Below are positions 24,761 to 36,416 of a stretch of 64,000 nt of DNA, one piece after another (positions within the stretch are counted from its first letter, which is position 1; every line of letters starts with the position of its first letter). Origin of the DNA: Eutypella sp. D-1 (Eukaryota > Ascomycota > Sordariomycetes > Xylariales > Diatrypaceae); assembly GCA_023313575.1 (NCBI GenBank), contig JAJTTP010000016.1, forward strand, positions 186,001 through 250,000. The letters run 5' to 3'. A model generated the notes under the pieces. The model did not search any database. It saw only the letters and a program-made list of their open reading frames with translations, and had not been told where the DNA came from. Made by a program: the position numbers and the translations under genes.

Positions 24761-25480
24761 TACCGCCCCCCGACCTCTGGCTAACCGTCGCTAGCCAGAC
24801 GTTTTCTCCATCCACTCCAGAAACGAACGCCTGCATCGTCAAGCATGACCTTGATGTCACCTGCGGAATAGAGGACGCATGTCAGATGCATGTTTATGTA
24901 TGGCTTTTTCTACACAGGAACTCCTCGTACAAAGACCCTTGTCACTATCGGGTTGGCACTCAACACCATTCGACGTCGCTCTTGAGTCGGAGCGCGGTTC
25001 GTGCTGTCCTGGCTGGGGAGTTCGAGGTCGCTGGGCCGATATATACATGGCACACCCGGGCTTTCCGCAGAAGGTCTGGGTATATAACGAGCAGAATACA
25101 TGCTGCAAGGCTCCCGACAAGGCAAAAAACAACCGAAGACGCTCATAGGGTAGATCATCTCTGAGTTAAGAGTCAGATTCCGCACTCATACTCGTCAACC
25201 CCTGACTTGAGTAGAAGACCGGATCTCCATTCAAGTCGGATCAGCTCGCTTTACTAGCCGCTGCAGACACCACTCAGTGTGTATACATCCATTTCGAACG
25301 TCTCCCAGATTACTCTGATCTCTTGGATTGAGCTGCAGCGAGGCGATTCACGTAGTTGGCTAGATCTTCATCGAATTCTGCCCTTGCTCGTGGGTTTTGA
25401 TCACGGCCCTCGATGAAAGAGCGCCCGAACCGGAGACACAGGGACTCTTCAGACAACAGAATTGACATCCACGCAACGCA

Positions 25481-27851
25481 ATGGTGTATTGTGGAAAGCC
25501 CTCTAGGGGCTGTCAGATGTGTAGGTCAGTGTTAATCATATGTTGCATCCAGGGGTACCATGGAACTCTTCTTCATTGGAGTTTGCCCCGGATACAAACA
25601 TGAGGATGACAAGATATCGGAAAACATTCTAACATGCGTTTGGGATAGGACGAGGCGTATTAAGTGTGACGAAACCAAACCAACATGTAACCAATGCGCA
25701 AGGTCTCGAAGACAATGTCCTGGGTATAAGGACGAGTTTGACCTGGTCTTCCGCAACGAGACTCAAGCCACTGAACGGAGGGCTCGGAAAGCCAACAGGA
25801 AGGCTTCGATGCAGAAGCCGAGCAAGCCAAGACCTAATGAGGATAGTTCATCATCTTCCGGTGCGCTGTCAACGTCTTCATCAGACGACACCAAGCCGTC
25901 AGCGGAGCAAGCAGTCATCCCGGCTCTGAGCGTGCCGGTCGAGCAGCGAGCGACCTGCTACTTCGTCTCCAACTTCATCCTCATGTCAAAGCCGGGATGC
26001 AACCGTGGATTTCTGGAGTACCTGATACCTTTGCTGGGCCAAGGCAATCGGGGGGACCACCTCCAGCACGCCTTCAACTCTTGCGCACTGGCGCTACTCC
26101 ATAACCGTGGCGGTCCCGGTAGCAAACTGGGGGAGATGGCGTTGGGCGAATACAGCAGGGCCCTCTCGTACACCAATGCCGCTCTTAGGGACCCCCGAGC
26201 ACAGAAGGAGGACTCCACCTTGGCTGCTGTCCTATTACTAGGCATGTTCGAGGTGAGAATACCTCCCCTGGAACACACTGAATCGGAGATCCATGCCTAT
26301 ATTAACATCATACAGAATATCACAGCTAAACAGATCGAAACGCGCGCATGGCGGTCCCACATAGAGGGAGCTATTCAATTGGTAAAGATCAGGGGCAAGA
26401 AACAGCTTCGGACGAGGATTGGGCTCCTCCTCTTTATAGCCGTACGAACCCAAATGGTACGTCTGCTCCTCAACACGCACATACACAGTCCGAACTACAC
26501 TGACCCATAGTGAATAAACTAGATCATCCACTCGCTCAGCTCGGCGAAGGCCCCGGGCATGGATATCGAGTGGTGGCTCGGGGACGCGGTGGTGAACCCG
26601 GAGGCGGCGCAGTGCCAGCGGGTATGCATCAAGGTGGGAGAGCTGCGGGCGGAGGCGAACGAGATCCTGGGTTCCCTGCGGCGGACGCCGGGAAACGTGG
26701 CAGCGGTGCTGGACCTGATCGCGCGGTGCCAGGCGGCGGACCGGGAGGCGGTGGCGTGGGCAGAGGGGCTGCCAGACTACTGGCGGCCGTGGGCGGCGGC
26801 GTGGGAGGACGACGTTCCGGGCGGGGATCACGCGCGCGCGGAGGTGTTCCCCGGGCGCGTCGACCTGTACACGGACCTGTACATCGGCAGCGTGTGGAAC
26901 ATGATGCGGACGTCGCGGCTGATCGCACACTCGCTGGTCGTGCGCTGCGCCGCCTGGGTCTGCGCCCCCGTCGACTACCGCACTACGCCCGAGTACGCCA
27001 CCGCGGCCCGCACCTGCGTCGACATCATCACCGACATCATCGCCGGCGTCCCCTACCACCTGGGCTGGCACCTGAGGCGGAACAAGAACAACAACGGACA
27101 ACACCTACTGCGCCTGGACGACGCCGCCCCGTCATCGTCGACGAGCAGGCCCGGGTTTGCCTGCGGCGAGGAGGACTCCCCCTCCGCTAAGGCGCTCGCC
27201 GGCGACTTCATCACCTGGCCCCTCGTCTGCGTCAGCACCCAGGACTACACGACCGACGCGCAGCGCGCGTGGATTCGCGGGCGGCTGCGGTATATCGGCG
27301 ACGAGATCGGGATCAAGTACGCGCATGTTCTGAACGACGTAAGTGTGCTGGCCTGGCCCTATAAAAGGCTAACTGTTCGAGGTTGAACTTGAGCTAACAG
27401 ACGTGTTAACTAGTTACCGCTCCGCGTCCCCTCGATGCTGATCCGGCACGACGCGTTCGCCGCGGCGACGCGGGGTACAGCGGCAGCGGGACCGGCTCCT
27501 ACATCAGTATCATCGGCGTCGGGGCTCAGCCCGGCCGTAGCCGCGCACTTCACGACATGCCAGGCATCCTCTCCTCCTCCTCCCCCTTCCTCCTCCCCCG
27601 GCCCAGCCTTCCCGGCGTCGCCGTGGCCCACCGCCGCAACTGCCATCGCCGTGAACTTGAAGCGGCTACAGCAGCAGAAACGGGAACAAGGAACGCTCGA
27701 GGAGGCGGGGCAGGATGCGGTGGAGGAGGAGGAGGGGGGTGAAGAGCAGCAGCAGCAGCAGCAGCGTGTGAAGGAAGAGCGGGAGGAGAGCGGAGCGGGT
27801 AATGCTACGCAGAGCGCGCGGTACGTTGTGCGGAATCTACTCGCGATCTGA
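25481..27851 (+). CDS. Zn2Cys6 fungal transcription factor
   Basis: Five exons (25481-25524, 25649-26252, 26316-26456, 26523-27338, 27414-27851) give 680 residues. The 44-nt first exon encodes the start and the first Cys pair. The finger is Cys11, Cys14, Cys21, Cys28, Cys31, Cys38 with the classic KCDETKPTCNQC core, followed by CPGYKDEFDLVFRNET, a linker found in a well-populated filamentous-fungus subfamily. After a Ser-rich linker comes a helical effector region (about residues 125-520) of the fungal-specific type, with LLLGMFENITAK, HIEGAIQLVKIRG and WRPWAAAWEDD. The C-terminus is low complexity, with Ala/Pro/Ser and a Glu-then-Gln run. It should bind CGG-type sites in the nucleus. No target genes are evident, since flanking genes are not a metabolic cluster. 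Intron 2 (63 nt) is in frame and stop-free. The last exon is less certain because its sequence is low complexity. Confidence 0.9.
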
Positions 27852-29113
27852 CGCCCCCCCCCCCCCCCCCCCCTACTCTCCCCCCATTATTTTTCAACTA
27901 CCTAAAGTAGGTGAGGAAAGGGTTAGGATTGGTTGGTGGTAAATGGATAGGGTACGAGGGGGGGCAGGGTATTTTCTTTTTCCCTTTTCCTTTTCCTTAC
28001 TTTTCTTTTTTCTTTTTTCCCTCTCCAAGATCTCATCGCATCGCATCGCATTGGGGGGGTAGAGCTTACTAGAGCCCGGGGCATATTTTCCACGTATCAT
28101 ATTCCTATACCCTCTCGCATTGGGATTCGGGATGCATCGATTTACTTCATTTTTCTTTCCTAGTCCCTTCCTCTTTTCCCCCTTTCTTGGCTATCAGGTC
28201 TTGATTTTTTTTCTACCACGGGCCGGACGGGACTGGGTCGGGCACGGCGCGGTTGTTTTGCATTATCGGGAATAAAGGCTTACTAGAGCTTGTATTTGTC
28301 TCACGATAATCTTCTTCTTATTCTTCTTTATAATCTGTCACTGCGCGAAGTAGGCGGCGAGAGCAGGATGAGTCTTAACTATATAAAGAGAGAGAGAGAG
28401 AGATGGGAGGGAGACACATCTACATCGGGGTCGTTGAGGGGAGGGTAATGAGACCTCTGAAGTGTCCCACCTCAGGTCTACTGGATCAGATATGGTGGGC
28501 CTTTCACGAACGAATATCTGCATCAGCTTGATGCGAAGCAAAAATGTTAGGTCATGGGGAAAATGACTATCCTATTCATTGCCTTGATCTTAGGACGCTG
28601 AGTATGTCTCATGCTATCACTACGTTGCGTCCCGCGAAGTCCAAGTAGGATCTCACGAGTTCCAGTGATGCGGGTTGGAAAGTGAATGACGGCACATCCC
28701 CGGAAACGAAGTGCCGAATATCAACTGTGATTGAGGAGGAAAGTTAAGGGGTTCAATACCGTCATGTGCTCAGTCCTATCCTGCTTTCCCGACTAGAATC
28801 CAAGCCCACCCCTTATTTCGGACGCCCACATCATATATTCGGCCCAAACGCCGGGAACCGGGTATCGTGAAGAGACATCTCTCACCTATATAGCCGGCCA
28901 TCCCTGTTAAGCCTGAAGGACGAGTTGATTGCCCGAATGCCTCGCGCGGCCTGTCCACTTCGAGTCATTTTAAACATCGCCACCCGACCCTGGATCCAAG
29001 TCCATCACACAGAGATGTCTCGTCAAAATTAAAAAAAGAAACCCAGCCAACCCCCCACTCCCCCCTTTTTACTCCTCGCTAACCCGCCCTTTACGACCGG
29101 GGTAGAAGCGACC
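27852..29113. other. Convergent intergenic region after the Zn2Cys6 gene
   Basis: This 1.3 kb holds the 3' flanks of the regulator gene and of the small membrane protein gene. It includes a 20-nt C run directly after the stop codon, a TTTTCC-rich stretch near 27975-28020, a GCATC short tandem near 28035 and an AGAG run near 28385. No gene is visible. Confidence 0.6.
27854..27873. repeat. Poly-C run of 20
   Basis: Twenty consecutive C bases start two bases after the stop codon of the Zn2Cys6 gene. Length of such runs is often wrong in assemblies, and it lies outside the coding region. Confidence 0.85.
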
Positions 29114-29813
29114 CTACCTCTTCTTCGCGCCGCCACCGTTACCGGCGCCTTCCGCAGCAGCAGCGGAGGCGGGCTTCGCATTCCGCGCGGACTTCCTCTT
29201 GGCGGCGGTGGCCGAGGCGCTGCTGGGGTCCGTGGAGGACTCGGCCATGTTCCAGGCCTTGACGACCCAGTTCTGGGTGCGGTCGACGTACTTCTCCTGC
29301 TCGACGTGGCGGACGCCGACCTTCATGCCGTCCTTGGTGAAGACCACTGCGGGCAGAAAACGCGCGAAACACCCGGGCGCTTTGGGTCAGTATTGATTTT
29401 TCCAAGATAGCGTTTGCCCTTCTCGGCCTTGCTTGTCGATTGACTGCCCTCTGCCTTCTGCCTTTCTTGGTATCGATCTTCCCAGAAAGGAGTCCCGGAG
29501 GCGGGCTAGTGAACATCATTTTAGGGGATAAGTAGGAAACTGCTTACTGTTGTGCTTTGCCATGCGCTGCTCGGTATTGTTCTTGATCTTGCTTACGCTG
29601 AGAAAGATCTGGTAGCCGACGAAGGCCATGCCACCGAGGATGACGAACGCAATGAGCAGTGGTATAAGCTTTCTGCCATACCGGTATGGGAATGAAAGAT
29701 TGCCGTGTTAGAAACAATGACTATCACAGGTGCCAGTATGTAAGTAGGACAAGTAGGACTCACCCTACAGAAGAAGACTGAACTTCGGCTTTTGATGAGC
29801 TACCCCAGGCCAT
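29114..29813 (-). CDS. Small single-pass membrane protein, conserved in fungi, function unknown
   Basis: Three exons on the minus strand (29813-29764, 29672-29548, 29346-29114) give 135 residues. A short polar N-terminus is followed by one strong hydrophobic segment at about residues 19-42 (LIPLLIAFVILGGMAFVGYQI). Next come a basic heptad-like stretch (SVSKIKNNTEQRMAK) and a well-ordered block VFTKDGMKVGVRHVEQEKY, ending in NWVVKAWN. The last 40 residues are Ala/Lys/Gly-rich and end GGGAKKR, a possible C-terminal ER-retrieval-like KKxx variant, although it is not a perfect match. I recognise the pattern as that of short conserved fungal membrane proteins but know no assigned function. Frames and splice sites (GTGAGT, GTAAGC; CAG acceptors) close cleanly. 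It lies tail to tail with the Zn2Cys6 gene. Likely location is the ER or an organelle membrane. Confidence 0.8.
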
Positions 29814-32070
29814 TGTTCTTGCTGGTAAGATTGTGTCCTGTTCGGTATAACTTGAATGTGATTATATTGAAATGCTGTATCTAGGAGTGTACAGTGCACA
29901 GTGCACGAGTGTATGGGTTATTTCTTGTAGTAGATAGCTATGGAGAATGAACGGATGGGGAGTATATGAATGAATGAGGTGGTTGTATGCGACGTCACTA
30001 GACACTAACAACAGTAGATGATACTGAATACTGAAAGAATGGTGTCACTTTGTTAGTTTGTGCGTAAGGAGACGAAACGGAGTCGAGAGAACCTCTAATA
30101 GGGATCCTAGGAGTGAGGATTCAAAGAGAGCGAGGGTGAAGGTCAGGATGAATATGAAGATGTACTTGTGAACTATTTAGACAAAGACGACTTAGATATT
30201 ACTTCCAGTATAAATAGCAAGCAATATATGTAGGTAAGCTTTTGACTAGTACATACTTAGGTATGGAGGTATTTTAGATGAGAAATAGCACGGGGAATTT
30301 TTAATTTATCATTCATGTACCGAGGAAAGAAGCCAGGGAGAAGAGTTCGGGAGCTAACGACGCCTTGTAAAGGTCTCCCGGGGCCGATGCCGTTAGCAAT
30401 GTGATTGGAGGCCTTACTGTCCATACCACTTCCAACTTGGAAGGTTACGTGCCTAGGCAGGTAGCTTTGGAGTACCACATCCCCGGAGCCAATTCCAGTA
30501 TTCCTGCTGACTTCGACCTGCATTTAGGTGCCTGCCTCCATGAATGGAAATCGCCGGTGGGGGGTTTGCTTGATCACGGGTAGCTCTGTTGTCAGACATT
30601 ACTTACCCTGAAGTACTCACATGCAAGTAAGTGTATATAACCATCCATGGATGATAACATTCTATAAAGCTGATACATACGATATACATAATGACACACA
30701 AGTTGTAACTTGAATGCATGTGACAAGAAAAAAAAGTGTCCTACATAAAACCTTGGAAGGTACTTGGGTAGTGGCTTAGAAATGGGATTGTTCAAAAGCG
30801 GCAAATCGGCAAATTTAGCCAGGGGAGGTTCATGATGAATATGAATTTGGGCGGGGACCCTTAGCGGGACCTGGTAGCGGCGGGACCCGTTCGTTACCTA
30901 GGACCCGTTAGAGCTACATAGGTGCCTGTTAGGATGAGGGGCAGGCCGCAGCTACCCTGAAGCCCTTGACCAGCTGAACTGATAAAGCTAGAGATAAGGA
31001 AAATGAGTTCTCTTAGCTAGCACAGCCATTTTTACTAGCCACAGCCACAAAATATTTTATGCAATCCTTTCGGTATTTATGCAAAGAGCTAATGCCAACA
31101 CAACAAGGTTATGAGGTAAGTGTGAGGCTATCCGCCTTATACCATTTTAGGCAAGTACCTTCTCAAGTAGCACTTACTTGCTCTTGCTTTTTGCCCAGCT
31201 GCTTTTAATCTTGCCCGATCGACCAAGAAAGCCAAGTGTACCTTCGAGTTAGAGAGAGAGAGAAAGAGAGTAAACTAACATCTGTACCGTCGACACTCGA
31301 CAAATCAGCGCCATTCTTGCTTCTTAAGTTATCCCAAGTTGTCTTCATCCTCAAACCCTTATCCCTCTCTCTCATCCTGCAAATCCCAAGATCAATTGCC
31401 TGATTGCCTACACACCAAAAAGAGAACATGATGAGAAACAGCTAATTCAAATCAAAGATATATACCCCTGTGTTATTTTCGCCTCTTTTCCCACACATAC
31501 GCCACGCCTACTCCCCTCCACCTCCCCCAACCCCTAAACCCGTCCGCCACCCCTTACCGTCGGTCTAACTTGGGGAGTTTTTTAACACGACGTGGCCCTT
31601 TAAGACCTAATCTCGCATTTCTCAGCCTCCCAGACCAAATTCGTGGCCACAAGTGGGAACCCACTGCCTTCCACTTAGCTTCCCCGAGGTCTCTGTCTCC
31701 TCTGATAAGCTACCTTACCTAGGATAGTTGACTACCCATTACTTGGTAAGTACATATATATGCACTATACAAACTATACAGACTATACACACACCTTCCA
31801 TACTTGTACAGACCTTATATACAACCGGTCACCTTTTCAATATATGACGCCTCCATACCTACATATTGCATTACACTGCACTGCGCGTTACGTGCCCAAC
31901 TTCATACCACAACCGACAAAACCGCAGCTAATTCAACCACACCCTGCTATTCTCCCTATTCCCTGCCTTCCCTGATAACAATAGTTATATACGAAGCATA
32001 ACTCTTTAATCTAATTACACCCTCGTTCTCTCAATTATAGGAGTAATCTTACACTAGCCATCGGGGCATT
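29814..32070. other. Divergent intergenic region between the membrane protein gene and SEC24
   Basis: Both promoters lie in this 2.3 kb. A GAGA run is at 31250-31268. CA/TA-rich sequence precedes SEC24 (31750-31880). Open frames near 30260-30580 are unsupported on either strand. No gene is called. Confidence 0.55.
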
Positions 32071-35000
32071 ATGGCCGCTCCTCCCAACGATGGCTACGGC
32101 CAGTTCCCCCAGCAGCCGTACGGTCAGGAATCTCCATACACAGATCAGCCTCCCCAGGGCTACGATGGCCAAGCAACACCACCTCCTCAACCAGGTGGTG
32201 CTTATCCCGTCCCCGACCACGGAAAGAAGAAGAAGCGAGGCTATGCGACCGAGGCCTACGGTTTTGGCAGTGGCGCCAATGCCGGCGCTACCCCTGGTGG
32301 TCCCGGTCCTGTAGGACCTGGCGCCGTGCCTGCGCCCGGCCCTCAGGCACCGGCCTATGGAGGTTACCCCGGTCAGGATTTCCAGCCCGGGTACCCTTCC
32401 CCAGCTCAGCCTGCTCCTTACGGCGCTCCTCAACCTGCCGCCGGTGGCTATCAAGCTCCTGATGCCTACTATCAGCCCGGCGTCGCACAGCAGCAACCTC
32501 AGGGCGTCGCTGGTATCACCGCCGGCATGGGAGGCTTGAACGTCGGCGGCCCGGCCCCGGCTCCCCAAGGACCCCAGCAGCAAGCTCGCATCGCTCTGAA
32601 CCAGCTCTATCCAACCGACCTGATGAACCAGCCCTTCAATGTCTCCGAGCTCGATCTCCCGCCACCCCCCTGTATTCTACCGCCGAATGTAAGTTTTGTT
32701 CCTGACACGCGCTCTTTCTCTCCCTCGCCTGCCCGTCTACCCGCCTATCTCGAAGCTGACATGAAAATTTTAGGCCAGCGTTACCCAGTCGCCCGACGCC
32801 AACTGCCCCCCCAAGTACATCCGATCTACCTTGAACGCGGTCCCTACTACGCACTCCTTACTCAAAAAGTCGAAGTTACCATTTGCCCTCGTCATTCAGC
32901 CCTATGCTGCCCTCCACGATGACCAGGATCCCGTCCCCGTCGTACAGGACCAAGTCATCGCCAGGTGCCGAAGATGTAGGACATATATCAACCCTTACGT
33001 TATCTTCTTGGACCAGGGTCACCGGTGGAGGTGCAACATGTGCAACCTGACAAACGATGTCCCGCAAGCCTTCGATTGGGACGCTGCCGCCCAGAAGAGT
33101 GTCAACCGTTGGGATAGATACGAGCTCAACCACTCCGTCGTGGAATTTGTTGCGCCTCAAGAATATATGGTGCGCCCTCCGCAACCCCTTGTCTACCTCT
33201 TCCTCTTCGATGTGAGCTATGCCTCCGTATCGACCGGCCTGCTTGCCACGAGCGCTCGAACCATTCTGGACAGTCTTAACCGGATACCGAATGCCGACCG
33301 CCGAACCCGCCTCGGTTTCATGGCAGTCGACTCGAGTCTGCACTATTTTTCCATCCCCAAGGATGGCGAAGACGCGGAAACGAATATGCTGGTCGTCAGC
33401 GACCTTGATGATCCGTTCCTGCCTGTTCCCCATGACCTTCTAGTCCCTCTAACGGAGAGCCGGACCAGCATCGAGAACTTCCTAACGAAGCTTCCGGACA
33501 TGTTCCAAAACAATCAAAACAACGGTTCCTGCATGGGATCGGCCCTGAAGGCCGGTCATAAGTTGATCTCTCCATTGGGCGGTAAGATTGTGGTACTCAC
33601 GGCGTCGTTGCCTAATATGGGAATTGGCAAGCTGGATATGCGCGAAGACAAGAAGCTGCTAGGTACTTCTAAGGAAAGCGGTCTACTGCAGACCCAAAAC
33701 AGCTTTTACAAGTCGTTTGCGGTAGAGTGCTCGAAGAACCAGGTGTCGATCGATATGTTCCTCTTCTCGTCTCAGTATCAAGACGTCGCCTCCCTGAGCA
33801 ACCTCCCCCGGTACACTGGTGGTCAGACCTGGTTCTACCCAGGTTGGAACGCGGGCCGGTCCGAAGACGCCATCAAGTTCGCCTCTGAGTTCAGCGACTT
33901 CCTATCATCGGAGATTGGTCTGGAAGCGGTCCTCAGAGTCCGAGCCACCACCGGCCTACGCATGAGTACGTTCTACGGCAACTTTTTCAACCGGTCCTCC
34001 GATCTTTGCGCGTTCCCGGCATTCCCTCGCGACCAGTGCTACGTTGTTGAGGTGGCTATCGACGAGACGATACAGAAAAACTTCGTCTGTCTGCAAGCGG
34101 GCGTCCTGTATACCACGTGCAATGGTGAAAGGCGTATCCGCGTCATGACCTTGGCGATTCCGACGACGACCAACATTGCGGATGTATACGCTTCGGCCGA
34201 CCAATGTGCCGTCACAACCTACTTTAGCCATAAAGCGGTCGAGAGGGCGCTCAGCAGCGGCTTGGACGCAGCGCGTGACGCATTGCAAACCAAGCTCACT
34301 GAGCTACTCCAGACTTTCAGGAAGGAACTCGCCGGCGGAAGTGGGGGTGGCGGTCTCCAGTTCCCGGCAAACCTACGCGGACTCCCGATACTATTCCTAG
34401 GCCTGATCAAGAACGTTGGCCTGAGGAAGTCGGCCCAGATACCCTCAGATTTAAGATCGGCTGCCCTATGCCTGCTGTCTACGTTGCCTCTGCCTCTTCT
34501 CATGCAATACATCTACCCTCGGCTATATTCGCTCCACGACATGCCAGACAACGCTGGGATCCCCGACCAGGAGACGGGCCAAATTATCCTTCCGCCACCG
34601 CTGAACCTCTCTTCTGAGCGTTTCCTATCCTATGGTCTATATCTGATCGATGATGGACAGACTCAATTCCTGTGGGTCGGCAGGGACGCCGTACCTCAGT
34701 TACTGACGGACGTCTTCGGAGTGGCGGACCGTACGCAGCTGCGCGTAGGCAAGGGATCGGTACCGGAACTGGACAACGATTTCAACGAGCGCGTTCGGGC
34801 CGTCGTACAAAAGAGCCGGGACCACTTGGCCAAGGGCGTCGGCAGCGTGACCGTACCGCATCTCTACATCGTACGGGAGGACGGCGAGCCCAGCCTCAAA
34901 CTCTGGGCGCAGACCCTACTCGTGGAGGACCGGGCCGATCAGGGGATGAGCTTCGGACAGTGGATGGGTGTCATGCGAGAGAAGGTAAGTTGAATCGCTG

Positions 35001-35086
35001 TTTCTTTTCCCTTTTTGCTTAACCCCATAACGGGATACATCTTTTGCTAACATCCACCCCCCCCCCTTCTTTAGGTCATGCAGTAG
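32071..35086 (+). CDS. SEC24: COPII coat subunit Sec24
   Basis: Three exons (32071-32688, 32774-34984, 35075-35086) give 946 residues. The first 200 residues are Pro/Gln/Gly/Tyr-rich and disordered. A zinc finger follows with Cys271, Cys274, Cys293, Cys296 (CRRC...CNMC, embedded in [16 protein letters not shown]). Then come the trunk domain ([15 protein letters not shown] onwards, including [10 protein letters not shown]), the beta-sandwich and helical regions ([20 protein letters not shown]), and the gelsolin-like domain ([20 protein letters not shown]). Sec24 pairs with Sec23 in the COPII inner coat and selects cargo at ER exit sites. The last coding exon is only 12 nt (Val-Met-Gln-stop). 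The intron before it has GTAAGT, a GCTAAC branch site and TTTAG. Without that splice the protein would end two residues after Lys instead of three, so the consequence is small. The start is the first ATG of the long frame. Confidence 0.96.
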
Positions 35087-35772
35087 AGGAACATGCACGA
35101 AGTAAGAGAGCGATGACACCGGAGAGGAAACTACGATAGAAATTGGGTTGGGTTGGGTAGCCCCGAGCTTCGTTTCGGGAAAAGACGCCACGTAAAAAGA
35201 TGAGCTTGCTGGAGTGGAGTATCTACCCGATAGAAGAAGAAGAAGAAAAGGCTTCCTCGCCCGATCTTATTTATGTACTGAGAAACCAAAACCGAAACCG
35301 AAAAGGGAATTTTAAGCAAGAAAAAAAACAACAACAATGAAGGCGACGGTTCTGTCAGGCCTGTAGCAAGCAAGCAAGCAAGCAAGCGGGCAGGCAGGTC
35401 TGGGCGCCTAACTCGCTTGCTTGCTTGTTTGTCTGCTTGTTTTGTTTGTTCGTGTAATCCGTGCATGTGTGTGTGTGATTTGGCTATGTTTTTATGTTGT
35501 AGAAGAACAAACCTACGTATGTACGTATGTACGAGTACGAGGAAGAAGCGGAGGAGAGAAGACGAGATAACCCCTCCCCCCAGAAAGAAGGATCTGATAC
35601 CATCTATCTACCTGCGTACCTACCTACTCACCCTATCTACCTGATTATCTAACTACCTAGGTATCTATCTATCTACTAGTTCACCACTCGACAGGACCTC
35701 TATCTATGTATGTATTATCTTCGCAACGATATCCAGTGCGTTGGGTTCGTTATTCATCGTTCATTAACCTTG

Positions 35773-35805
35773 CCTACCTACCTAGGTAGGTAGGTAGGTA
35801 GGTAG
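35773..35805. repeat. Inverted CTAC/GTAG repeat around CCTAGG
   Basis: CTACCTAC runs into CCTAGG and then into repeated GTAG units. The left arm pairs with the first part of the right arm to give a perfect hairpin. Same motif family as at 10923 and 39028. Confidence 0.65.
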
Positions 35806-35950
35806 ATAGGTACATATGGACCTATACCTTAAGAAGGGATTCTCTTCTATATAGGTAGGTAAGGGAAGGATACCTGGTATAGGGAAATATATCCAGCATT
35901 CGCCTGCCTTGCCTTGCCTGCCAGCCTGCCAGCCTGCCAGCCTACCTATC

Positions 35951-35976
35951 CACGCACGTACGTACGTACGTGCGTG
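35951..35976. repeat. 26-nt perfect palindrome of ACGT units
   Basis: The stretch reads identically on both strands, with CACGCACG arms around three overlapping TACG steps. It can form a cruciform without a loop spacer. No gene is close enough to assign a role. Confidence 0.8.
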
Positions 35977-36397
35977 AAGAAGCGGCGCAGCGGCGCCTCT
36001 ACCTTGTGAAACGAGGCGTGAGGCGAGGCGAGGAGTATATATATACTTAGGTGCATAGGGGGGACGTTGGATCAGTGCTTGTGTTGGGGGCGAGGGGAGG
36101 TGGTAGTTTTGTGCGTTTTGGTCTCTTACGGGGCAGGGCAGGGCAGGGCAGAGGGATCCGGGTGTGGTATATACTACCGCTGCTGTTTATTTGATTAGAT
36201 ATCCCGTGACGCGTAGTGTCTATATGTGTGTTAGGTATGGGGGCCGATTATATATATATTCCTTCAGTGGATGCGCTTGATGCCTAGGTGGGGGATGAGA
36301 GAAAGAAGGGGATATCTATGTATTCGAACCGAAGCCTCTCAGGCCTCGTTGGCAGGCTGCGGGGCTGTCAGGATATAGTATGCTAAGGGGGAGGAGC

Positions 36398-36416
36398 GGG
36401 GGGGGGGGGGGGGGGG
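36398..36416. repeat. Poly-G run of 19
   Basis: Nineteen consecutive G bases lie in non-coding DNA. The run length may be affected by sequencing error. Confidence 0.85.

Larger units (their letters stand above)
20098..25480. other. 5.4 kb gene-poor region
   Basis: No gene can be supported here. Open frames on both strands are short, overlap each other and lack domains or typical codon use. A canonical TATA box (TATAAATAG, 21232-21240) with an inverted CCAAT 20 nt upstream has no good reading frame after it. CGTG and GTGC simple repeats lie near 22660-22780. A 5S rRNA-like degenerate stretch lies near 24.63-24.76 kb. It may hold non-coding transcripts or relics. Confidence 0.5.

Noticed and set aside
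24857..25185. Several overlapping frames of about 90 codons on both strands
   Set aside because: Four frames cover the same DNA, none with a domain or coding-like composition.
26238..27104. Open frame of 288 codons on the minus strand
   Set aside because: Antisense to the Zn2Cys6 gene; product is Arg/Val/Pro-rich with no conserved motif.
25481..27851. Idea that the Zn2Cys6 gene marks a secondary-metabolite cluster
   Set aside because: No polyketide synthase, peptide synthetase, terpene cyclase, P450 or transporter lies nearby; neighbours are housekeeping genes.
36310..36330. TTCGAACC, a reversed tRNA B box-like motif
   Set aside because: The flanks do not fold into a cloverleaf on the minus strand.
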